64,000 nucleotides of DNA, from contig NC_069097.1 in NCBI RefSeq assembly GCF_947172395.1, forward strand, positions 11,702,142 through 11,766,141, given 5' to 3'. This DNA is from Bicyclus anynana. Taxonomy: Eukaryota; Arthropoda; Insecta; Lepidoptera; Nymphalidae. Shown piece after piece: positions 32,985-43,520 of the stretch (positions are counted from its first letter, which is position 1; each line of letters begins with the position of its first letter). The notes beneath the pieces were generated by a model. That model had not been told where the DNA came from. It did no database searches and saw only the letters and a program-made list of their open reading frames with translations. The translations under genes and the position numbers were made by a program.

Positions 32985-33325
32985 AGTATCTCTGCGTGAT
33001 CGAATCAGAAATGAGGAGATCCGCAGAAGAACCAAAAACACCGACATAGCTCAACGAGTTGCGAAGCCGAAGTAGCAATGGGCGGGGCACATAGTTCGAA
33101 GAGCCGATGGACGTTGGGATCCTAAAGTGCTGGAATGGCGCACTAGTAAGCGCAGTGTTGGTCGACGCCTCACCAGGTGGAACGACGACATCAAGCGAGT
33201 CGCAGGGATTCGCTGGATGCAGGTGGCTCAGTATCGTGATGTTTGGAAGTCCCTACAAAAGGCCTATGTCCTGCAGTGGACGTCCATCGGCTGATATGAT
33301 GATGATAATGATGATGATGATGATG
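32985..33325 (+). pseudogene. RTE-type LINE RT C-terminal fragment
   Basis: Encodes the tail in broken frames: LRDRIRNEEIRRRT, DIAQRVAK, GAHSSKSRW-type, QVAQYRDVWKSLQKAYVLQW, and ends ctgatatgatgatgataatg. Frame interruptions (a stop in gccgaagtagcaatgg) mark it as dead. Confidence 0.85.
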
Positions 33326-33704
33326 ATTATATTTTTATAATGACATTGTAAAATATTAAAAAGAGGAAAAATAAAGAAATGAGAGAATGAAGATGATGAC
33401 GATCCATGATTCTATTTTTAACACATGTCTGTTTTTCATTTGGCTAATTGTCTATCCATTTTACGTCATTCGTATTCCAGCGATATCAGGCACAGACAAA
33501 AAACGCCAAGATTCCCCCCAAGTGCTGGCTCACATCCAATTTCCCACAATACTAATTTATGTAGGACTGATGAATAGAATTACTTACATTGGGAATGCAT
33601 GACGTTTCTCGTGCTTTGATTTCTGCCAGATTATTTAGTTTTAGTATGACTTTGAACGCATTCAAGCCTTATTGGAAAGAAGCAGGAGTAACTTTAATTT
33701 ATTT
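33326..33704. other. noncoding DNA
   Basis: Nothing definable. Confidence 0.4.
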
Positions 33705-33822
33705 ATTTTGCTATTATCCGCGAAAAGCCGACGAACCCATGCGACAACGTCACCCAGGTCCGACAAAATACTCTCTACGTACGTTTCACCCCGAAACCGG
33801 TGCGTCCTCAGGAGATGTTGAT
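33705..33822 (+). repeat. 118-bp module M, copy 1
   Basis: From attttgctattatccgcg to tcaggagatgttgat. Copies 2 (59479) and 3 (62746) have the same length and are about 90-97% identical by eye, much better conserved than the SINEs around them. The open frame reads PRKADEPMRQRHPGPTKYSL then HPETGASSGDVD. Whether it is coding or a transposon piece cannot be told from the window. Confidence 0.8.
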
Positions 33823-35222
33823 GTAAATAGGAAAAGTCCAATGGTAGTTTTCAAGATTAAACGCGTTCAAACAAACATACAAACAAATTCTTATGTGCGT
33901 TAGAAAATTGGTGTACTTAACCAATGAAATAGTTTTTGATCATTGTTAGAAGTAGAAATATCTGATGCAATCTCCCACAGGCACATTTGTGAAGTGCAAT
34001 TTTAGCTTTGTTGGAAATTGGAATAGTGCATTTTCGCTGGGCTAAGAGAGTAACAGTGCAGGCCATTTCCGGTCACCCCAATTTCGCCGATAGGGGGCGC
34101 AGATAATAGCAGTGCTATGCCTACTCCTGACTCCACTGGCTTCGCTCCAACAACGAATTTTGCAATGCACAATCACACGGCGTTTGCACTTTCAGAAGCA
34201 TAAAGTTATAAATCTCTTAATGTAACTGCGAAAGCCGAATGTGAAGTTTTGCCATTGAATACCTACCCAGAAATTATTGGCCATATAGTTACAGCCTTCA
34301 CTTTCATTAGCAGATTCATAAGCAATAATTTTTAGTGGTAATCAGATGGGCACAAACCTCATCTCTTCTCCCAGTACACAGGTTATTTTCAATCGACGAA
34401 AAAACGGAGAAAGTTTCTGAATTCGGAGCGTAAGTAATTATTTTTTCTTTGTATGATTTTGATATTTTTTTTTATTAACAATCGTATATCTCGAAGTTTG
34501 TCCCTCCGCTCAGAGGAATTTTTGATATAATTACTCGTTATTATGGTAGATAAAAGATATTTAAATGCCTCATTGACATTATCTCTCTCATTGACATTGA
34601 CATTGACAGGTGTTAGAAACGTAATATCTGAGCGCAGCGGCCGGACTTTTAATTCTTTCATTTTAATAATTTCAGAAATTTTATCCGGACACAAGTACGG
34701 ATAAAATTTATACTTTATTAAATCCGGATTTATACTTTATTTATTGATTTCTTGGAAGATGACCCTTCGGATGGAGAAGCAAATTGAGACAGTAAGTTCG
34801 AAGGAAAAGAGAAATATATTATGACATCGTCTCATCATCTACCTGTAAAACTTATGAAATATATGCTCTTTTGATTTTCAGTCTTTGACCGAGGTGTGCG
34901 ATCTCGTACAGGGAACTGAAACGACGCGTGATCGTGCATCCCCGACATAATCTATGCACAGTTTAGAATTGTTCAAACTTGGAAAGCCGCCAAGCTGTAC
35001 CAGCCGCGGTTACTACAGACTCGACAAGGTAGAAGGGACAGACACGGCCTGAAAAAAAATGGCTATGTTGTTAATCTAAACTAATATTAAAATAAGAACA
35101 ACATTAGATTTTTCGTTTGTTACGAATAGGCTTCGAAACTACTGGACCTTATCTCCTCCTTAACATTCAAAGAGTTAAGATGTTCACATATTTTACAAAA
35201 CTATAATGTTGATGGGATTACT
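33823..35222. other. noncoding DNA
   Basis: A small GC-richer patch at 34040-34150 (ggtcaccccaatttcgccga) may be repeat-derived. A short attgac repeat lies at about 34583-34608. No gene supported. Confidence 0.4.
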
Positions 35223-35226
35223 AGAT

Positions 35227-35265
<39 letters not shown>

Positions 35266-35290
35266 ATAATCTATATATATATATATATAT
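35223..35290. repeat. (AT)n tract within a hairpin
   Basis: agattattata at 35223-35233 and its complement at 35262-35272 enclose about 28 bp of (AT)n. A second (AT)n run follows to 35290. Confidence 0.85.
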
Positions 35291-35332
35291 TGAATTGAGA
35301 AACCCCCTCCTTTTTTTGAAGTCGGTTAAAAA
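35291..35332 (+). repeat. tail fragment of composite element G
   Basis: ttgagaaaccccctcctttt then gaagtcggttaaaa matches the family tail. It directly follows the AT tract, so the microsatellite probably belongs to the same insertion. Confidence 0.65.
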
Positions 35333-36093
35333 CTGATTGACGTCAGTCAGGTCAGCCGTAACTTGTCATATTTAAGTTCTGTTACCGGTAGGTTAAATAC
35401 AAAAAAAATACTTACACATCTAATATTAATTACAATAAAATCGATATAAATGAAAATGTTGATATTTAGAGCATTTGACCTAGACACAATATGGATAATA
35501 TAATTTTAAATTTGCAAATTTATCTTCCTTGTCAAGGTCGTGATTGATATTTATGATGATACCTACTCAGACACTACATATAGAAAACACTAGAAAAAAA
35601 AAACAAATGAGGAAATTAAAAATGGTTATTTATTGTCGACGGGTGCTAAGTTATTGAGTTGAATCCACAAAAAACGAGATTTGCTGACCTATATTTTATT
35701 GATGGCGACCATATTGCTCGTGTTGGAAATTATTTCTTGTCGGAAGTTACATTTAAAAGTAATTTACATAAAGCTGTATAATTTGTATTAATATTTATCG
35801 TATTATTTATATTATATCGCTTTTGTAAACTGGGTCATCTTTAGGTACGAAACTTTTATTTATATCATCTTTAATTAATTTAAATGTTACAGCATTAGAA
35901 AACCTTTTTTTATAGATTCTCAAGATTATTATATCTAGGTACAGTAATGTAACCTTTTCTGTTATGATGTTTTTTTGATTATCAAACATAACCAATGTCA
36001 AAATTAAAAAAAATGTTAATCTTATTTCCAAAAGTCATTTATTTTAATATCAAGTATTTAACCAGAGTTTGAACATGGTTTGAAATCTAAATA
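35333..36093. other. upstream region of the 430-aa gene
   Basis: AT-rich. No TATA box or initiator could be assigned with confidence. A stop codon (taa, 36088-36090) closes the gene's frame just upstream of its ATG. Confidence 0.45.
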
Positions 36094-37386
36094 ATGGATA
36101 AAAGATCTGAAAGCATTCTTTCTTTGGATAGTTTGGAGCTAGAAAGTAATAAAAAACTACCTATAAAAAATAATGCTGCTGAAAAAATGGTTGACACAAT
36201 CTTAGTACCGTTTTATGAAAAGGATATACTTGTTAAAGTAGCTAAGAGAAATAAAAAGCAACAGAAAAGTAATAAGAAACTTACTAAAGTAGATACAGGA
36301 GAAGCGCACCAATACAACGGCTATCTCATAAACAAATCCTTACAAAAAAGTAACAAAATGTCTTACTTAGAAATGTTTCGAAAACAGTTTTCAGCTAATA
36401 TCACTGAGAAGAATATAAAGAATAGTTTAAATGAGATAAGGTCAATATCTCCTGAATTTGGCGACACTGAAAGGGAGAGTTTTGGAGAAGAGTATAGCAA
36501 TAACGCTGTTACTGATTTTTATAACACAGAGGCGTATAATGAAATTTATTACGAGCAACTGATAAATCCAGAACTTGAAGAATACCTAGCAGAATCTTCC
36601 GAAGACGGTATATGTTTTAATGATGACATCGGTATCAAAACTCAAGATGATATTGACGATAACAATCTTCGAAGTGTCTCGGAAGTCTCTAGACCTCGCC
36701 GACATATTAGACGCGCTACGGCTCCAATTAATCAAAATATAAAATTAGGTGGATTAGGTCCTGATGTAGAAAACATAAGGCCGAGACTTGAAAGAGCCAA
36801 AAGTCTTCAAAGATATTCAGAGAAAGTCCGGATGGAAAATCGCCTAAGAATGTACAAGAAAGATATGGAGATAGAAAAACAAAAAAATGCCGAGAAAGAG
36901 AACTCTGCGAAACATCGATGTTCAAGCGACGTGAAAAGTAATGACCCAAAAGGTAAGAAGTCTTCATATTTAGTTGATAAAACATCACAAGACAAAACGT
37001 CGGTTGCAAAGAAATTTATCAAGTCAAAGCAAGCTGATATAAAAGAGAATCATTCAAAACACAATAACCCTTTAAATGAATTCGAAAAATCCAATGCAAA
37101 AGAGGCCAAACGTAATCGGGTGATAGAACGGAAGCTTCTATCAGCTAAACAGAGTATACAAAAGTATATAAAATCTGGTTATGACACAAGGAAAAAGGCA
37201 AGTGCCAAAAATCAGGTAAAGAGCGCCGAACAAAAACCAAATACTTCGGTATCTCCTGTAGAAATTACGTTTACTGTCAATGTTGGTGGAATCAGACCAT
37301 CCAGTGCCTTGAAATCACTAGAAGAAAAACATCGTATTTATCAAGAGAAGGTGAAAGAGTTCACAATGGAACCAAATAAGGGTTAA
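36094..37386 (+). CDS. 430-aa single-exon protein, possible JHY homolog
   Basis: The only long intact ORF in the window. The ATG at 36094 is the first possible start: an in-frame taa lies two codons upstream, and the context aataATGg is acceptable. No intron is visible. The product is hydrophilic, Lys/Ser/Asn-rich, without signal peptide or membrane segment. Layout: basic N-terminal third (AKRNKKQQKSNKKL near residue 50), acidic patch at about residues 160-195 (NPELEEYLAESSEDG, QDDIDDNN), an Arg-rich RPRRHIRRA, then at residue 219 GLGPDVENIRPRLERAKSLQ leading into a charged helix to about 275, a Lys-rich linker, and a C-terminal VEITFTVNVGGIRPSSALKS. The GLGPD plus ERxKxxQRYSEKV pattern recalls the conserved part of JHY, a protein linked to motile-cilium axonemes in vertebrates. 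That assignment is from memory and tentative. Codon use is AT-rich like the flanks. Alternatives: an unrelated lepidopteran coiled-coil protein, or an old retrocopy that stayed open. The two shorter minus-strand ORFs beneath it are shadows. Confidence 0.85.
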   Translation: MDKRSESILSLDSLELESNKKLPIKNNAAEKMVDTILVPFYEKDILVKVAKRNKKQQKSNKKLTKVDTGEAHQYNGYLINKSLQKSNKMSYLEMFRKQFSANITEKNIKNSLNEIRSISPEFGDTERESFGEEYSNNAVTDFYNTEAYNEIYYEQLINPELEEYLAESSEDGICFNDDIGIKTQDDIDDNNLRSVSEVSRPRRHIRRATAPINQNIKLGGLGPDVENIRPRLERAKSLQRYSEKVRMENRLRMYKKDMEIEKQKNAEKENSAKHRCSSDVKSNDPKGKKSSYLVDKTSQDKTSVAKKFIKSKQADIKENHSKHNNPLNEFEKSNAKEAKRNRVIERKLLSAKQSIQKYIKSGYDTRKKASAKNQVKSAEQKPNTSVSPVEITFTVNVGGIRPSSALKSLEEKHRIYQEKVKEFTMEPNKG

Positions 37387-37476
37387 ATTCTTTGCTATCT
37401 AACAGTTTTGGTTTGTTTAAGTTTTGTTTTGTAACGTAAATTCCTATGAAATTTTATTTATTTAGGTTATCCTAAT

Positions 37477-37482
37477 AATAAA
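37477..37482 (+). promoter_or_regulatory. polyadenylation signal of the 430-aa gene
   Basis: AATAAA within cctaataataaaaatattt, 91 bp past the stop codon, followed by a T-rich stretch. This is a short but normal 3' UTR for an insect gene. Confidence 0.65.
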
Positions 37483-38155
37483 AATATTTTATTTTTAATT
37501 TTGGTTTTTTATTAAAATCTTTGTTAATGCGTAAAACCTACCTACGGCTCTTTTTATTTTTAATTTATTTGTGTTGCCAGCTTGAACCAAAGAATTCGCC
37601 GAGTAACCGTCCATTAGACCGAATTATTTATGAGATCATCGACATTGTCTTTAAAGGCCCAAAGCTCACCCAAGCCTCTTTCCTCATAGAATTTGAAGTA
37701 TATGCTTTAAAAATGCTTTTGAATTTTTATCACTTACCATCAGGTGAGATTGTAATCAAGGACTAACTTATAAAAATTAAAAAAAATGTTTTAATCTGAT
37801 CTAGGACTTGAATGTAAGACCTTATGGTTTATTACATGTTAACCACTGAAACAACGAGGCAGTTTGAGATACGGAACCCTTGAAACTTAAATTGCAGTTT
37901 TAGACTCCACAGACAACGGACGGAACCTATAGATAGTTGTCTGTGATCAAGTGAGAGACTATCGATGAGAGAAAGTGTCGGACGGACGTTCGCTTTCAAC
38001 AAATTGGCACTTTATTTCGGCATTTCTTTCGAATGAATTGGATTCAGATACGTATCAAACACTCCTGATAATTTGAGCTATTTACATACGAACAGTGAAT
38101 TGAACATTTTCTACGACTTCAAGTTGGCGTTTGATTACGATTACACCAGCCGTAC
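37483..38155. other. noncoding DNA with a SINE-B 3' fragment
   Basis: 37729-37780 (atcacttaccatcaggtgag ... ggactaacttataaaaatta) is a 5'-truncated plus-strand SINE-B tail. No gene. The ORF at 37521-37766 runs into it. Confidence 0.6.
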
Positions 38156-38165
38156 TCGCTAAATT

Positions 38166-38343
38166 TTAATTTCGCTTTAAGAAATTAAATAAAACCTGCA
38201 TACCAGAGAATTATCTTCATTCTCTGCTTGTGTGAAGTCTGCCAATCCGCAATGGGCCAGCGTGGTGGACTATTGGCCTAACCCCTCTCATTCTGAGAGG
38301 AGACTCGAGCTCAGCAGTGAGCCGAATATGGGTTGATGACGAT
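38166..38343 (+). mobile_element. SINE-A copy 10, 5'-truncated with deletion
   Basis: Starts inside the body (ctttaagaaattaaat), lacks the atcacgtgtctcaaacggtg to gaggaa part, and then continues to ccgaatatgggttgatgacg. Probable 10-bp TSD tcgctaaatt at 38156-38165 and 38344-38353. Confidence 0.85.
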
Positions 38344-38353
38344 TCGCTAAATT

Positions 38354-38483
38354 GCTCGCTTTTAATCAATGAATGCCACCGAAATGCATTAGATTTCAAT
38401 AACTTTCTCAAAGCTCTAAGTAAGTTAATTATGTACCCGGGAAAACGGTGTAATAATCGGCCCTATCCTATTTTTTACCTACC
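38354..38483. other. short noncoding spacer
   Basis: Nothing definable. Confidence 0.4.
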
Positions 38484-38907
38484 CAGGAGCGTAGCTACTG
38501 CCGTATCAGCCGTACCAATACGGGGCCCTCGGACTATAGGGGCCCCTTACGTATGAAAGCTAAAATTAGTAAAATGTTATCCACAATCACACTCAATACG
38601 GTGCATCCTGAGAAAAAAACACATTAATAACTGGCTATATAAACATTATTAAAATTGTAAATTAATTGTAAAATTATAAAATGTAAGCATTTTCTTTGTT
38701 TATTTCAATATTCCCACACTCGAACCCAAAAAAAATTATAACATATTGTGTAGTATTTCACAATAAACGATATTGGTACCAATTTTTCTTTGTAGTCAAA
38801 GAGAGGGGTAAATCAAAATCTAAAGATTTTTTTAGGATTTGCCAGTCTATTGGGCCCCTCACGACTAATTTTGATACAGGGCCCCTCCAAGGCACGCTAC
38901 GCCACTG
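38484..38907. mobile_element. hAT-like MITE 3
   Basis: Ends CAGGAGCGTAGCTACTGCCG and (complement of the right end) CAGTGGCGTAGCGTGCCTTG. Flanking 8-mers tacctacc (38476-38483) and tatctacc (38908-38915) match 7/8. The interior has ggggccc / gggccc blocks near each end (ggactataggggcccc; cagggcccctcc). 424 bp, no coding capacity. Confidence 0.85.
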
Positions 38908-38915
38908 TATCTACC

Positions 38916-39253
38916 TCAAGATTAACCTGCACTTTCTATTGGCGTAGTAAATTTCGTTAAAATCGATTACCGATTAATTGATTATACAAGGCACTAGTAG
39001 CAAACAGATTTACTGTATAAATGTATATGTACTATGGATAAACAATTATCATTTGAAACATTCTACTGAGACTCGATCCGGTTCTTTGTACAGGGAAAGT
39101 GGAGTAACTTGTATTTTGGTGAGAGACGAAAATTATAATTTTTGTTGGTGCAAATAGCAGGTGTAACAATCTCTTCTCACTAGCGGATCTTTATTCGTAA
39201 TCCGACCTTTGTGGACATGAGTGCGGATAGTTGCAGTGGTAATGGTGTCCTTC
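38916..39253. other. noncoding DNA
   Basis: Nothing definable. Confidence 0.4.
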
Positions 39254-39526
39254 ACCATAATCATTATCAGCCGATGGACGTCCACTGTTGGACATAGGCT
39301 TCTTGTATAGACTTCCAAAACATCACGCCAGCATCTAGCGGTTGCCTGCAATCCACTTGATGTCTTCGGTCCATCTAGAGGAGGGTCGACCAACACTGCG
39401 GTGCGGGGTCGCCATTCCAGCACCTTGGGACCATAGTTCGGAGAGCCGATGGACGTTGGTCCACCTGGCTTGCCCATTGCCACTTTAACTTCACGACTAT
39501 AGTGACCCATAGTTAACAACCAGCAG
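39254..39526 (-). pseudogene. RTE-type LINE fragment, part 1 (interrupted)
   Basis: The reverse-strand RTE tail (cagccgatggacgtccactg ... gatgtcttcggtccatctag ... ccattccagcaccttgggac ... cttcacgactatagtgac) runs up to cccatagttaacaac, where the MITE at 39527 begins. Frame broken. Confidence 0.85.
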
Positions 39527-39904
39527 GGTTATTATGTAACTTGTGTACCATTCAATTAGTCACTACATCGTATTTCATCGTATTTTCGGTTTTGCAATCA
39601 TCTAACATCGTATTTTCAACGAGATAACATAAGTATCTTCATTTTACGTAAAGTGACAGTAATATAGAGTAGCAAGTAGTAAGATTATTTCAACGTAAAA
39701 CCATTATTTATGTAATTTCATTGAAATAATTATGTTAGATGATCGTAAAATGAAAAGATCACTGCCATTTGATGTAAAATGACGTAGCCTAGATTATTTC
39801 GTTAAAATAACCTTGTCATCAACTAAATCATAATTACGAAAATACGATGATAAAAGAATGTAGTGACTTATTATTTGAATCGTACACCGAGTTACATAAT
39901 AACC
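39527..39904. mobile_element. 378-bp MITE nested in the RTE fragment
   Basis: Inverted ends ggttattatgtaactt and (complement of the right end) ggttattatgtaactc. Similarity continues inward (gtcactacat, atcgtatttt, gatcatctaac), giving long imperfect inverted repeats of roughly 70 bp or more. Flanked by cagcag on both sides (39521-39526 and 39905-39910), a candidate TSD. No ORF. Superfamily not assigned. Confidence 0.8.
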
Positions 39905-39990
39905 CAGCAGGTCTCAGATCCGTAGCTCATCACTGGCATCCCGCACTGTGCGAAGACTTTCGTCATCAGGCACTGGGGAATTTAGGTTGA
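39905..39990 (-). pseudogene. RTE-type LINE fragment, part 2
   Basis: Read in reverse: gaaagtcttcgcacagtgcg, ggatgccagtgatgagctac, ggatctgagacc, the sequence that precedes the ggtcgctaactatgggcc region of the RTE copies at 42712 and 54376. It is therefore the upstream continuation of part 1. Confidence 0.75.
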
Positions 39991-40508
39991 GGATAAAGGA
40001 CTGAATAAAGAAGAATAAAATAACATTCAGAAATTTCAAAATATTCAATTTTATTGTTTGTTTAAACTAACTTTCGTCACATCCGGTCTTGTGGTAATTA
40101 TTTTATAGGTAACCTCCCAACCTTTCGGCTTAAAGTAGGCTGATTTAATTAAACAAGATAAAGTAAACTAAAAGCACAAGAGTACAACTTTTACTTTGGC
40201 CTTGATACGTTTTCTGAACTCCAGTTTACAAGATCCAGGCGTATAGTAACCGAGTGACGTAAGACTACATTCCTTCGTTGATGCGAGTTATCTTTTTACT
40301 TGCAAACTTGTTTAACTACTAGATATAGTGAAAGACTGTTAAGCAGAATCTAGGTAGCTTATTTACTTTTACTCTCAGATTCTGTGAGATATTATGTATT
40401 TCGTTTTTATTTATATCTGTTCGTTATGTTCTTCTTTCTAGGTACGAGTAGGTAGGTACACCACCTACATCTTGTTCGATAGATTTTATATTTTTATTAT
40501 TTTTCAAA
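39991..40508. other. noncoding DNA
   Basis: Nothing definable. Confidence 0.4.
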
Positions 40509-40583
40509 TCATCATCATTATCAACCCATATTCACTCTGATCACTGATCATAAGGAGTCTCCTGAGTCAGAATGAGAGGGGTT
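40509..40583 (-). repeat. SINE-A 3' end fragment
   Basis: catcatcattatcaacccat ... ggagtctcctgagtcagaatgagagg is the complement of the SINE-A 3' end. Heavily truncated and mutated. Confidence 0.75.
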
Positions 40584-40621
40584 GAAAATTTTGGGGTTCC
40601 TTCCTTATATGCAAAATGACT

Positions 40622-40745
40622 ATGGTAGGCCGAGGATATCAAGCGGAATGCAGGGAGCCGCTGGATGCTGGCGGCTCGAGATCGTTGTGCTTGGAGGTCC
40701 ATGCAAGAGGCCTATGTCCATCAGTGGACGTCTATCGGCTGATAA
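40622..40745 (+). pseudogene. RTE-type LINE 3' fragment
   Basis: gatatcaagcggaatgcagg ... gctggatgctggcggctcga ... aagaggcctatgtcc ... cagtggacgtctatcggctg. Only the last 40 or so codons of the RT are represented, in a broken frame. Confidence 0.85.
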
Positions 40746-41770
40746 GGTAAGGTATGCAAAGTGAGGATGATTTTTTTTATCCCATGGCGAGGGGTATCGT
40801 TATCGGTATTTTTGTGCATTACAGGAATATACTGCTCATTTAATCTACGGAATACTCCACTGCGCGTGGCCCGACACTCATTTGGCCGGTTTTTTTCAAA
40901 TAGTTTTAAATAAATGCTAAAAATTGGTATATTTCAGCATAATTCGTAACACGTAATTTCATGAAGGTTGTTTAACCCGTATTGAGTACCTATGTGAATG
41001 AAGTTATTTCTATTCACCTTTTTGTGCTAAACGTGTGATCTAGGCAATGATGTCCCTTTACGGCATTATAGCCCGTATCTCGACACATTACGAGGTAATT
41101 TTGCCTATCATAGATGTAACTTGACCGCAAACTAGTTATTATATCTATTATATCATTCCCAATATACTTAGGATGCCTTCACATTTGATCGCATTTTACT
41201 GCGATAATTAAGGTACTTACTAGCACTATTAATATCAAATTTACTATAGATAATTGGCCCAAACTATGTGTCTATGTATAGACTACAGATTTTATTGGAC
41301 ATAAGAAAAAACTTATTACCTACCTAATCGTAATAATTGGCAATGCATTGGCTCGGCGTCTGCATGTTATCGTGATGCTTCTGTAAGCTTATGCGGTGTT
41401 ACCCTAGTAGTTTCTATGCTAATCAGCAAAACTGTACAAATAATACCTACCAATTTTACTAACTGTACAATTATTAATAACAAAAAGAGTTTATTAACTT
41501 ATTAGTTCGGAAGCGTATTCATTCCACCAAGAAATCAGCATGCAAAAGTTAACCCTCAGTAACTTAATCGTTGGTTTATATTCCAGTGGCTACCTTCTGT
41601 GTGACTTCTGAAATAATCTCAAAACCTGTTAAAGGCAAGCTATAAGAGAGGATAATAATAATTGTGGTCATGGCGGCTTTATGTGCTCTTTGAGGCACGG
41701 GGGTGTTAGAGATTTTTGGAAAAAATAAAATCCCAGGAATCAAACTCAGGATTTCATAATTTCTTGCTCG
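40746..41770. other. noncoding DNA
   Basis: Nothing definable. Confidence 0.4.
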
Positions 41771-42102
41771 GTAATTTTTTTTTTATTTTTTACAAGTTGG
41801 CCCTTGATTACAATCCCACCTGATGGTAAGTGACGATGCAATCTAAGATGGAAGAGGGCTAACTTGATAGGAGGAGGATGAAAGTCCACACCCCTTTCGG
41901 TTTCTACACGACATCGTACCGGAACGCTAAATCGCTTGGCGGTACGTCTTTGTCTGTAGGGTGGTAACTAGCCACGGCCAAAGCCTCCCACCAGCCAGAC
42001 CTGGACCAATTAAGAAAACCTTAATCGGCCCAGCTAGGGATCGAACCCAGGACCTCGGTCTTGTAAATCCACCGTGCACACCCCTGCGCTACGGAGGCCG
42101 TC
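41771..42102 (-). mobile_element. SINE-B copy 4
   Basis: Full-length reverse-strand copy with the complete body including ccacggccaaagcctcccac, which several other copies lack. Head ctgcgctacggaggccg; B box agggatcgaacccag. The ORF at 41961-42167 is a by-product. Confidence 0.93.
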
Positions 42103-42711
42103 AAAAACTCACTCACTCATCTGGTACTTACTTGCAGTCATTTGGTAAACTTAAACTAAAAAATTAGCTTAAACGAAGAAGTTCGAGGTAAAATGATTAA
42201 ATAGGGTAGTATGAACACCGCCTTACTCAATAGTAGTTATATTTGAAGAGCGCTGCAAGGCCACTGTGTCGTATTAAATATCAATAAATATAAATTATAA
42301 TAACAGCCTATTTAGCTGTTTCTGAAATCCTCACAACCTTTGACATTCACCTATTTAGTAACATCAATAAGCAATATCAATTTGCAATATTCGGACATAA
42401 AATTTAAAATACGTATTACTGTACTAATTATTATTAGTAGTAAATTAAAATAACCACGTACACGGCTATTTTTTTTTTTAATTCAATTCAAAGAGTTATA
42501 TATATATTGATTATTTTAATACAATTAAATGTTAAACAGAGACGCCGCCTAGCTGCCGCCGCGCCGGCCAGATATTTATTTTTATTGAATATTTGTAAAT
42601 TGCTGCTGAACAACAAACAAAACACACACGTAATAATATATGACAGAAGTCTATATCTAATATATGACAAAACACACATGAAATAATGACAAAAGTCTTC
42701 TAACAGTGTAT
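42103..42711. other. noncoding DNA
   Basis: AT-rich, with one GC-rich spot, gccgcctagctgccgccgcg, at 42543-42562. A near-duplicated segment, aaaacacacacgtaataatat (42619) and aaaacacacatgaaataatg (42668), is present. No gene. Confidence 0.45.
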
Positions 42712-42842
42712 GTCGCCAGTGATGATCTATGGTCCCGAGACTTAGTCGCTAACTATAACCTCACATGAAGGCTCAGAGTCACACAGCGGGCGATGGACCG
42801 AGCTATGCTGGAAGTATATCTGCGTGATCGAATCAGAAACCA
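42712..42842 (+). pseudogene. RTE-type LINE fragment, internal
   Basis: ccagtgatgatctatggtcc, gagacttagtcgctaactat, ctcagagtcacacagcgggc, gatcgaatcagaaa. It lies upstream of the tail present in other copies and stops before it, so it is truncated at both ends. Confidence 0.8.
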
Positions 42843-43462
42843 CCGTCACCACTATAGGCAAGCGCGTTCTATCTTAGGCTACATCATTCAGTCAGTCAAG
42901 CGCTAACTTACCTACATAAAAATATACATGAAAAAATTAGGAAACGCACTGTTTTCGAAAGTTCCCCTCGATTTCTCCAGGATCCCATCATCAGATCTTG
43001 CTTTTCTTGTCCACCTTTGGAATATTTCGCTTCGAACAAAAATATAATCATCATAATCAATTCATAAACGACGAGGTTTATAAAAGAAGAACACACATTA
43101 AAAGAAAAAGTATACATTTACGGTCGAATTGACAAAACTCCTTCTTTTGAAGTCGGTTAAAAAAGAATACATCGTTGTTTTATTTCTCGAACTACGATAC
43201 AAAAAAGTTTTTTTATCTCCATCCAATTTTACGGCCCTTCAGTATTCTCAACACGTTCAAGTTATCACTACAGTTAGCAGAGCAATTTTAACCGTCAAAT
43301 GTCGACATGAATGCAATGCTGGATTATGGTAATTCAGTTCTGCTACCCCATTGTGAGAAGAAAGTAGAGCGTGTATACAATACAAACTACATAATAAAAG
43401 CAGTGTACTAACGAATAGCCTGACCAGAAAAATAAAAAACCTGGATTGAGTTCACCATAATA
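42843..43462. other. noncoding DNA with an element G tail scrap
   Basis: 43129-43160 (gacaaaactccttcttttga then agtcggttaaaa) matches the composite-element tail. Nothing else. Confidence 0.45.
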
Positions 43463-43520
43463 TAGCAGATAATTATGATGTTTTAGGAGATAATTTAGCA
43501 GATAATTATGATGTTTTTGT
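43463..43520 (+). repeat. 34-bp tandem duplication
   Basis: tagcagataattatgatgtt occurs at 43463 and again at 43496, separated by ttaggagataatt. A simple local duplication. Confidence 0.8.

Noticed and set aside
34389..34694. 101-codon Lys/Asn/Arg-rich minus-strand ORF
   Set aside because: AT-rich sequence gives such residues by chance. It contains a short attgac repeat, and no domain or splice evidence.
35807..36031. 74-codon minus-strand ORF with a signal-peptide-like start next to the 430-aa gene
   Set aside because: The first codon is TTG, not ATG, so the apparent signal peptide has no start in a eukaryote. The rest shows no domain.
36728..37022. Minus-strand ORFs of 71-93 codons under the 430-aa gene
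   Set aside because: Shadows of the plus-strand coding sequence in other frames.
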